In this document: in pieces, positions 10,601 through 19,600 of the stretch
How positions within the stretch are numbered: the stretch's first letter is position 1
Layout: every line of letters starts with the position of its first letter
Assembly (NCBI GenBank): GCA_021229015.1
Contig: CM037788.1
Span: 52,717,360 to 52,781,359, forward strand
DNA: 64,000 nt
Source: Solen grandis
Lineage: Eukaryota; Mollusca; Bivalvia; Adapedonta; Solenidae
Reading direction: 5' to 3'
Position numbers and translations under genes: made by a program
Notes under the pieces: generated by a model
Database searches by the model: none
Seen by the model: only the letters and a program-made list of their open reading frames with translations
Told to the model about the DNA's origin: nothing

Positions 10601-12762
10601 GAACTCTTCCATTCTTCCACACCTGACATTCCCAGGTTAAAAATCCATATAGTTAACATACACATTATGGGGAAATCCATAATTTTATCAAGTGATAATA
10701 AGTACTGTAAATCCGATATACTGTCTTAAAATAGATACATATAACTTGTTTTCCAGTGTCAGTATCGCTTAAGTACTTTTTGAAATGCATTAATTTATCA
10801 AAAACAATTTTGTTCATTAAATACCACTGCATGCAATAGCACAGAAAATGATGTCAGTTAATATTTAAGGCTATCACACTCATGTTAGGAAGCCTTCCAG
10901 CTGGCTTGCTGTAGGTCGGTAGTTCTACCCAGGTACCTCTGTGTACTCGGGGTCTTCCTCCATCTGTAATTATCTGGACGTCGCTAAATGATTGAAATAC
11001 TATCGCAGCGACGGTAAACCCCAATACAACAACAACATCACACTCTGTAGCATCTAATATCTATAAAACAGTGCCAGTAACTGTTTGAAAACAAGTCAAA
11101 ACAGAGTCAAACCTGATCAGATTGTCTTTCTAATGTTACAATGGTCTGATAGGGTTTCAATATGGTTTTTCATGTAAACAAGGTATGAAGTTAATTATAA
11201 TTTAAAGATCAAAACCATGAATTACTGGTAATGTTTATTTCAGATAACTTTGAATAAAAAAAAAATGTGTGTACTCATATAATTAATTCTTTATGATTAC
11301 TGGTCTATTAAACTGAATAAAATGTTCTTTAGCCACTCTTACATCAAACAGTTATTTCCATAGTAGTGTTATAGGAAAATTCTATTCACATTGGATTTAC
11401 CTATCAAATGAACAGTTACAAGTACAAGAATATGAAACTGTTTTAAATGGCTCTAAACCCAGGTGGATCCGTGTACGGACCTTTCACCATTTTTGCCCCC
11501 AACAACGCTGCCTTCAACAAGCTGACACCAGGCTACTGGAGTGACCTCTTAAACCAGAACTACACTGCTTATGAGAGTAGGTTGCACTTTTTCAGTAGCT
11601 GTGCAAACATTACAGTTATTATAAAAATTATGTATTTTGTCAAATTCCTTCTATAAAATTAATACACAAACAAACTGTAATATTGTAGCATGTTCAGAGA
11701 AAGAAACAGTCAAAATAGAGATAATTATAAATTGTACACATAACGTTTGCATTTTTCCCACTTTTTTGACGTTTGGTTAATTAGGTGACATCATATCCGT
11801 TGTTTATGTTTAGAATTTATAGTTATCCTGATGAAGGCGTTAGCTGAAGCGTTGATGTGCGATAACAAAATTGAATATTTTCCATTGTTGTCATTGATAT
11901 ATCCCATGTTATACCCTTTTGATAGTATGTACTTGAGTGTACAATTAGAATGGTTTGTTTATGAAAGGAGGGAGGATGAGGACTCCACCCTACCATCTGT
12001 GACTACAATGTATCGGTATATTTCCAGACATGCTGAAGTATCATGTTGTGAAGGGGACGTTCTACAGTAAGGGACTCGCCCCAGGACACCTGACCACACT
12101 CAGTGGTCAACAGCTGACCATACACCCAGGTCAAGGTAAGTTAGACCAGCCAGTTCTAGCAAACCAAAACACTGTAAGAAACACTTTTTTTTTTCACCAT
12201 AAAAAAGGGTAACTAAGCCACCAATGTAGATCTATTATTGGGTATCAATTCATGTGGGACCTTAAAAAGGTATTTCTACCTTGGCAACAACAACAAAAAA
12301 AATACACACAAAAAAGAAATGTCATACAAAAAGTCATTCATTCAAAGTTTACAGAAATATTCAAATTAAGTCTTGGATTTACTTGAACCACTTCTTTGAC
12401 TTGTGTATGACCTGGTATAAAGTCCATTACTGATGGCTTGCTTGACCTCCTAAAATGATAAAATAAAAATCCCTAAAGTAGCCAGGGCTTAGCTTTTCAC
12501 TGTCAAATCTAGAAATGTCCAGATTTCTTGAAAAATATTATGCCATGAAATAAAACTTGACCAGTTACCTTTAACTATCACAGGTGGTATCAAGATCAAC
12601 AATGCTACCGTGGTAACGGCGGACCAGACAACCAACAGTGGGGTGATCCACGTTATAGACACAGTCCTCATCCCTCCCATTGATGACCACGCCCAGTCAC
12701 CCCACATCCATACTGTATCATACTCCTCCATTAATTTTTTTATACATGTAATAAATGTTTAA
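7484..12762 (+). CDS. Secreted two-domain fasciclin (FAS1) protein, complete gene
   Basis: Six exons (7484-7649, 8207-8427, 9808-9997, 11463-11576, 12028-12135, 12584-12762) join in phase to a 325-residue protein. The start is the first ATG of the open frame and gives a signal peptide (MSVLICMLVTLLGISC). FAS1 domain 1 is about residues 20-150 (GPFTIFAPTNAAFDAL; closing motif NGVIHLVSRVMFPLP). FAS1 domain 2 is about residues 153-300 (GPFTIFAPNNAAFNKL; MLKYHVVKGTFYS; closing NSGVIHVIDTVLIPP). FAS1 proteins such as TGFBI, periostin and midline fasciclin are extracellular adhesion or matrix proteins; this short two-domain form has no EMI domain and no obvious GPI signal. Domain 1 has FHATDNTIYS in place of the usual YHVV stretch. 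Transcription converges on MON2. Confidence 0.88.
8207..8427 (+). CDS. FAS1 gene exon 2
   Basis: Acceptor TTCCAG ends at 8206 and donor GTGAGC starts at 8428. It encodes GPFTIFAPTNAAFDALPADV, the H1 signature of FAS1 domain 1, through KPHT. It ends in phase 0. Confidence 0.85.
8878..9342 (-). mobile_element. MITE family A, copy 2, with minisatellite-expanded end
   Basis: Reverse-oriented copy flanked by TTAA at 8874-8877 and 9343-9346, inside FAS1 intron 2. The core palindrome (GATCAGCCTGCGAGTAACTC, then GCAGGCTGATC) is intact. It is 465 bp instead of 234 because the right end, beginning about 9087, is present as nine tandem units of about 28 bp (TCAAAATGAGTCTATATGAG followed by GGAAAGGG). 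Confidence 0.8.
9087..9342. repeat. 28-bp minisatellite made from a MITE terminus, about 9 units
   Basis: Units read TCAAAATGAGTCTATATGAG plus GGAAAGGG with minor variants (unit 4 GGGGAAGGG, unit 6 with a small insertion, units 7-9 losing a base). A single copy of this unit is the normal terminus of family A MITEs elsewhere in the window. Confidence 0.85.
9387..9655 (+). mobile_element. tRNA-derived SINE, family C
   Basis: The head looks like a tRNA, with a box A-like TGGCTCAATGGTAGTGAGC and a box B-like GGGTTCAAATCC spaced as in tRNA genes. A tRNA-unrelated body follows. It sits in the FAS1 intron between exons 2 and 3. I did not find a clear target-site duplication. Confidence 0.5.
9808..9997 (+). 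CDS. FAS1 gene exon 3
   Basis: Acceptor CTGCAG and donor G|GTATGT. It encodes the end of FAS1 domain 1 (NATNGVIHLVSRVMFPLP) and the start of domain 2 (LATHNNLGTLLYSV). It ends in phase 1. Confidence 0.85.
10882..11036 (+). mobile_element. 5'-truncated SINE (family A, CAACAA-tail subfamily)
   Basis: Contains the central and 3' part of SINE family A (GCCTTCCAGCTGGCTTGC … GGGGTCTTCCTCCATCTG … GCGACGGTAAACCCC) and a short (CAA)n tail. It is flanked by a 9-bp target duplication ATCACACTC at 10873-10881 and 11037-11045. It lacks the tRNA-like head. Confidence 0.75.
11463..11576 (+). CDS. FAS1 gene exon 4
   Basis: Acceptor AACCCAG and donor A|GTAGGT. It encodes GPFTIFAPNNAAFNKLTPG, the H1 signature of FAS1 domain 2. 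The phase is 1 in and 1 out. Confidence 0.85.
12028..12135 (+). CDS. FAS1 gene exon 5
   Basis: Acceptor TTTCCAG and donor G|GTAAGT. It encodes MLKYHVVKGTFYSKGLAPGH, containing the conserved YHVV stretch of FAS1 domain 2. The phase is 1 in and 1 out. Confidence 0.88.
12584..12762 (+). CDS. FAS1 gene exon 6 (terminal)
   Basis: The acceptor ATCACAG ends at 12583. The exon encodes the final strand of FAS1 domain 2 (NSGVIHVIDTVLIPP) and a short tail, with the stop TAA at 12760-12762. Confidence 0.85.
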
Positions 12763-12766
12763 TAAA
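12761..12766 (+). promoter_or_regulatory. Polyadenylation signal overlapping the FAS1 stop codon
   Basis: AATAAA overlaps the TAA stop, and another AATAAA is at 12750-12755 inside the coding frame. If used, the 3' UTR would be very short. Confidence 0.45.
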
Positions 12767-13042
12767 TCAACAAACATAAACCACTTGTTTGGGTCAGTCA
12801 TTCAAGGTCATTTTTTTTTTCATTTACAGTTCAAAAGTCTCATTTTAAGACCCCCCCAAAAAAATTCAAACTTGTTATTTTGTCTCTCTTTTTAAGCTTC
12901 TATAAACATCAATTTATCAGGAAGTTGCCAGTTTCATAGAATGCATGTGGTAGTGTAAAATGTCACAATTTTTCTTAGTCAAAGCCAAGTGTTCTTAAAA
13001 ATTTAGATTGATTTGATTGGTTACTATAATTTTCAAGTCGAA

Positions 13043-13519
13043 CCCTTTAGCTCATAAATATTCATATACAAATTTATGACTTGATGAATAATAAATTAAT
13101 GAGCTTTGAATAGTATATGAAACACTGGATTTTCTTTGTAATGGTGCAGACTGTGTTGAATCTGAGCTGCAATGTTGTATGATCAAACAGGTCAGACAGC
13201 TGGGTTAGAACTGTTTGCCAAGGCATCAAAACAAATGTTGTTGTTGTTGTATTGGGGTTTACCGTCGCTGCGATAGTATTTCAATCATATAGCGACGTCC
13301 AGCTAATTACAGATGGAGGAAGACCCCCGAGTACACAGAGGTACCTGGGTAGAACCACCGACCTACCGCAAGCCAGCTGGAAGGCTTCCTCACATGAAAA
13401 ATCCGAAGTCCCTATTGGGATTCGATCCAACAGCGGTGAGGGGCTGAGAGATTTTTAGTCCACAACTGTAAGCACTCGGCCACGGCGGCCCCCAAAACAA
13501 ATGTACATAAGGTCAAGGG
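13043..13519. mobile_element. Miniature element family B, split by a SINE
   Basis: Left end CCCTTTAGCTCATAAA and right end AAGGTCAAGGG followed by TTAA (13520-13523). The element is interrupted at 13238-13493 by a SINE. Removing the SINE and one copy of its target duplication restores a continuous element similar to 15449-15690. Confidence 0.6.
13238..13493 (-). mobile_element. Full-length tRNA-derived SINE, family A (CAACAA-tail subfamily)
   Basis: In reverse orientation it shows a tRNA-like head (GGGGGCCGCCGTGGCCGAG, with a decayed B box), the family's central domain, GCGACGGTAAACCCC and a (CAA)n tail. It is flanked by a perfect target duplication, CAAAACAAATG, at 13227-13237 and 13493-13503. 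Confidence 0.8.
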
Positions 13520-15448
13520 TTAAATCCAAATTAGCTTTGACCCAGCCAAAAAATCAATATCAAAATTGTCAAGTTTTGCAGAATGGATTTTCACAAACAA
13601 AAAATCCTAAATGTGATCTACAAAGTTTATTCATAAAACAGTATTTAGTCACATAATGTGTACACATACAAAACACATGCACTTCTCTTATGACAGGTCA
13701 TCACCTGCTTGATAAAAAATCACATGACTGACTGGCTAATGAAGTTATGGTATATTGTTGTGACCGCCCAAATATTTACAAAATACATCCATATATAATG
13801 TCATGTACACAGGCTTATAGGAGACTAGGATTCCTTGACATTAGATTTAACTGCACAGGAGTTACTTTTTGTAATGCATCAGAAATATTCAGCAATTACT
13901 ATTTACAATGCTTCAGAACTGTGCAACAAAGAATTCTGCTTGTAACAATTCCACTTTATTTCAACAAGAGTGTTAATAATATATCAAATGATAAATGAAC
14001 AGCAGAACATTTTATGTGAAACTTACAGGTTTTGCTTTATGAATAAGTCCCATCTTTTTTCAATTTCCTTCTTTTAACAGAGCAAAACCTTACAGCTACC
14101 TTAGGGATCAATGACAACTAGCAACAAAGTAAACTGCTTAGTTTACGCTAATGATTCTTTTTTTTTTTCAATTTATTTTAGATACACTACATAATTACTA
14201 AAGTTCCCTTTATTTGTTCTTATTAATAAGAAAGATAAATGAATAAAGAGCAAAAACCTTGAATTTGAGGTTGGAGAAAAAAAAGGTCTAACCTAATAGT
14301 CATGACAAGGTAAACACTGAAAATAAATAAAAGTAAACGTATCAGTGCTATTGATAACAAGTTAACAATTAGTAATTGACACTTCTAGTTCTTTTCTTTT
14401 TTTTTTTCATGAAAACAGAAAACATACTCAACGTGTTGCTACGTAATTCATAATGGTTCCTATTCACAAACTTAAAATACAGAAACTGAAAATAATATAT
14501 ATATAATATTCAAACAATATATGTATACATGTATATAAATAAATCATCTTTGAATACAAAACATCATCTGTAAAAAAAAAAACAATATTTCCTTTGCAGG
14601 AAAAAAATATAAATGTGTGAATAAATTAAAGATAAAAGGCTTCAGTATTTCTGTTTAATCCAGCAGTTTGATCACAGACTTTGGTAGTTATTTTGAGGAG
14701 AGAAATATGAAAATATCAACTATAATTCAATCATCTGTGATTGTGCCATAGTCAATATTTGGAACACCTCTGCTTGGTTGCCATCACTCTTTATTGAAGA
14801 GTAACGAGCGAAACCAGACTGCAGAAGAGAGCTAGACTGTGAATCATCATCAAACTTAGTTACCATTTAGAGACTATATCAGAAGAAAACATTGGTCTAG
14901 ATAAAAGACATGAGGAAAAGTGCTTGACTGATCCTAAGGATGCAAATTTTGATTTTCCTTAACAGCGTCAAATGCTTGATATTTTTAAAATGAAATCTAT
15001 TCAGTGATTACATAATTGAACTCTTCACACCAGAAAGAAAGCATCAGCAAAATTAAGCACACCGCAAGAGGCCAACCACCAAAACAAGAGTTATCTACCA
15101 TGATATTCTGCTTGTATCATTTTTGTTTTAAATCCTCAAAAAGGCATCATTCAGGTGTATCTCAACCCTGGCACTAACATCTTTAGTGTGCCACGTTTTC
15201 TTATACACTGTTTTCTTTATTTTGTTAGACAAACTATATTGCACAGGTAAAAATGAACGAAGAACAGATCTCTGTAACACAAAATTTCAACACTCACCCC
15301 TTAATGATCATATGAACAGATCAATTACAGCTCATATCCAATTAACTGATAGATTCAATGAATCTGTCTCTACCTGGATACAACTACAAGCAATCCTCAG
15401 TCTTTACTGTATTACAATGTCACCTTCCAGACCACAAGAACAGATTAA

Positions 15449-15690
15449 CCCTTGACCTCATGAATATTCAAGTACACATTTATGATTTGATGAGTATCAA
15501 TTTACTGAACTTTAAATGAGATATTTAACGATGAATATTACTTTGCTGTGCTGATTGTGTATAAACTGAGCTACAAAATTGTATAAACAATCAGAGGAGA
15601 TCCTGATCAGATAGTTCCATTCAGGAGCAGTCTGATCTGGGTCTGTCCTGTTTTCCAACGCATAAAAAGAAGTCATTATAAGGTAAAGGG
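15449..15690. mobile_element. Miniature element family B, second copy
   Basis: TTAA at 15445-15448 precedes CCTTGACCTCATGAATATTC; the right end reads TAAGGTAAAGGG but the following bases are TTCA, not TTAA. The core has a palindromic GATCAGA … TCTGATC section. It resembles 13043-13519 and, more distantly, 22850-22995. Confidence 0.55.
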
Positions 15691-16468
15691 TTCAAACCTG
15701 GTCTGACAGCTTGGACAAGTGTTTTTTCTCTAACAACACATGTTGTTAATGATGCAAACTTTTCACACATGACAGAATCTTACTTGATCACATTTATTAT
15801 GTCTTTTTCATCAAAATACTAAAATCATTGATGTACAATGAAAACAAATTTACAAAAATGTTCCAAATGTGTAAATATTTTACTTCTCTTGAACACAGCA
15901 TGTGAAATCCATTAAGCAAACTTTTTTTTTTAAAAGAAAGCCGTTAGTCATTATCATTTAAGTTTCTTAAAACAAAAAAAAGCAATATGTTATTTACGTT
16001 AATTTCTGTAACCCACAACCCAAATGTACACACACTGATCAATATATTCTACAGAAACTAATTTGATTCTACAAGAACCAATGCTGTTGAACAACAAACT
16101 TAAAAGTTATGTATCAAGTTTTTTTCCCTTCAGAGTTATTAAATGCCGGGCTCAAAACATAGGCACTCAATATTTAAAAGGTTTATTTCAATCTTTATTT
16201 TTAACATTATAAGTGATTAAATCATTGCTTGTCCATCAGAAATTCAAACAAATTATATACCTCCTTTGCATAAAAAAATAGAAAATTATTTCAACTCAAA
16301 ATGCCTTTCTGTCGGTCTAAAGTTAACTCCCTTTATTTGCTCATGCATTCAATTGCATGCATTTTTGATGCATTAAAATTAAATGCACACATATTTTACA
16401 CCATAAAAATCCCTATCGTCCTTTCTGGAGTGATCTCCCCTGATGTGTGCTAGTTATGCCAGCAAGAG

Positions 16469-16629
16469 TTATCTCCCATTCTGAAGGGCGGGTGAGGGCG
16501 GAGTCAGGAGGTCCTTGTATTCCCTGAGAGCCTCTCGGAGGGCCTTGCAGACTGAGGGTGAGGGGGAGGTGGTACAGTCCACCAGGTACGGGTACAGCTG
16601 GATCACCTGGTGCCACACCGTTACTTCCA
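16469..16629 (-). CDS. MON2: MON2 last exon
   Basis: Acceptor TTTCAG, stop TAA at 16471-16469. It encodes [19 protein letters not shown] … [14 protein letters not shown] … LQNGR, the conserved MON2 tail. Confidence 0.88.
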
Positions 16630-19600
16630 CTGAAACACAGACACACGCATCACTGTAGTAACTGTAAACTGTCACTGATAAGGCATATGACGTAAGGCAA
16701 TATATTTTATGCTAACTGGTGAAATGCTGGGTTCTATCAATCCATATCTCACAGTGTAGGAATATAGATCTACGCAAAATAGTTCCATAATATCCTCTAC
16801 ATATTAACCCTCACAATGTTGTGGACACTTGTGACTGCCTTTGCAACAAGTGCAGACCATGCGCAACATCCATGCAGTCTGATCATGATCTACACTTTTT
16901 GCTATTCGGTCAATAAACTTTTCAGCAAGCACCCCCATAAACACCTAATGGTACAGTCCAAAATATAGAAAGGACAAGTCCAATTAAGAAATATAGCATG
17001 GTAAGGGTTAAAGGCACTTGAAAGTTTCAGCTTCACTTGCATCAGGAAAAGGAAAAGGCATAACAGATTTTCTGGAAAATGAAACAATTACAACAAACAA
17101 TGCCATTCGTGCCTTTGAGAGTGTTTCATGTAATGCCCCTGCATCCCAACTTGTCTTCATGTAATGTAATTGCAAGACAGGACAGGACGTGATGTGAAGA
17201 GACAGGATGGGAGAAAGCGTCTTGTAAAAAAGAGAATTTCAAAGACAAAAAACAGACTTAATTATTGTGAAAAAATGACTGCCTGGATTCACACCTGTTT
17301 TAAAATATCAACAAAACCAAGGAAATGCAAATCAGGAAGATGTGGGATGTCTTCAGAAAATCTTTTTCTTCATTCAATTCAAAGTATTTTGCAATCATTT
17401 AGTGGACAAGTTGAGATTTGGTAAAACAATATCTCATCCTTGCTTAAGATTAAATAAAACAATATATAAGTTAAAACATAGTTTGTTGCAAATACATAAA
17501 AATATACATACATGGAACAAGACCAAATAAGAACTTGCAAATGGGACAAGCCCCAAGTTCCCAAACTTAGTTACAGCTCTTCACATTAAAAAATAACACC
17601 TGCGTCACCTGCTGAAGCATGACGAAAAAGTGTGACAGACAGACAGAGGGACAGATGGATAGACAGATGATGCAAAAAATTACAATTTGAAAATACATTT
17701 AGTATGAACAGAATACATAATGAGACATATAATTATTTACCATTAGCTTGTGGCGCCCTCTTCAGAGAGGAAATCAAAGTTGTGACTGCTTTTAAGACTG
17801 ATGACATCTCTGCCAGACGTGGTCTGTAAATACAAGGATCAAGCCTGTGTTATCTGGTTCATCTAGAGTGATATCTATACTGTCATGGAAACTCACACAA
17901 TGAATGTGTAAGTGTGATTTCTTTACATTGTTTTACAGAAAAAAATCCACAGAAAATGTTCAGTACCCTACAGTGTGCATTTCAAGGACTGTTCCATCTT
18001 CTTATATTTCCTGTACATTTAGAACAGATTCCCTGTCAACCCTCAATTTTTTATTATCTTCAAATTAACTTTTGTCTGTACCAATTATGACTGACCTTTC
18101 AACTGTTGATACAGCCTGTATGACTTGTGTTCTCTGGATACAATTAAACCTATCAGCAGAAAAAAATGACCGAAAAAAATAACAATAACTAAACTAGTAA
18201 AGAAATTGGCAAGAGACCTGCTATAATGACTTTGAAATAAAATTTCACTAATTTGCCGTCAAATCACTTCTAATAGTTACCTAGGTAATGGACATTTCCC
18301 ACTGAGTTTCTCATCCTCGGCGTACTTCCTGACAACATCCTGGCACCTCTGTAGGAGCGATATCACAGCGAGCTTAGTGATGGAGCCCTCGTCCGACTTG
18401 GACCGGTTGATGTACGAGAATTGGAGAAGCGTCTCAAAACATGTTTTTGCAAACTCCTCCCGCAGCTTTCGGCTAGAATCTGTATCTGCAGGAGATTATT
18501 GTACAACATTCAATTAAACTCAGGATGAAATCTCTTTCAAACCTTCAACATGGAGGACAAGAATTTATGTTATTACTGGTTTGTGGCAAGAATGGAATAT
18601 AATACATCTAGACAAAAGTATTAATAACCCAATATTAGAAGTTTGACATGTTTTTACATGTATTTGAAAAAAAAGTTGTAAAAAAAACAAACTTGACCTT
18701 GTAATATTTAAAAACCCCTGAAAGTCAAGTTCCAAAGTCAGAAGGAATTGATTTGCAAAGAAAGATTTAGATTTTTTTTTTAACAGTAAACAAGGTGAAA
18801 GATATGAAACCTATATAGACAAGGGTGACCTGAAATAAAGACATACTGAGATGATGTGGACAAAGGACAGACTCAAATCTAAATTTTGGTATCACCACAA
18901 TATTGGAAAAAGCTTAAGAACTAGGACTGTCTCTGAAGATGATGAATAACCCTGCATCCCATTGTCTTCATGTATTGTGAGTGAAGGACAGGACGGGTTG
19001 GGACGGGACGGGTTGGGACGGGATAAGATGTGTGTCATTCCTGTGTAGCTCTAACTTCAGTTACTTATTGCCTGTATGGAAAATTTCTATTCTCTCAGGA
19101 GATTTGAAGCTTGCAAAACTTGAGATGAAGGAAATCTCAATATCCAATGTTTCCTGAAAAGCAGGCCTGGTTACCTATAAAAGTGTCAGACGTGGTGGAA
19201 TGTATGGAGCCGCGGTTCAAGATTGTCATCAGCTTCTCGACAAACTCCTGTGGAACACTGCTGGCGTGCGGCAGAATATCGTCTCGAATCATGTATACCA
19301 CCTGTCAAACATAGAAAAACATGGGATCAACAATGACCAGGGTACTGGAGTAATTTGATACAAATGTATCAGAGAAGGGATGTAGTAATGTACAATTTAT
19401 AAAATATTTCTATGCAAAGTTATAAATTTTGTTCTGGGATTATAAATCATCATAATTATGGCTTGACTTGACTATTTGAGTTTGCCATCACTTCGACAGT
19501 ATTTCAGTCAAATAGCGACGTCCAGTTAATTGCAAGTCGAGGAAGACCCCGAATACATGGAGGCATCAGGGTAGAACCACCGACCTACCACAAGCCAGCT

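Larger units (their letters stand above)
12763..16468. other. Tail-to-tail intergenic region between FAS1 and MON2
   Basis: No coding sequence is seen. It holds a miniature element interrupted by a SINE (13043-13519), a related miniature element (15449-15690), and otherwise AT-rich DNA. The 3' UTR of MON2 must lie immediately left of 16469. Confidence 0.6.
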
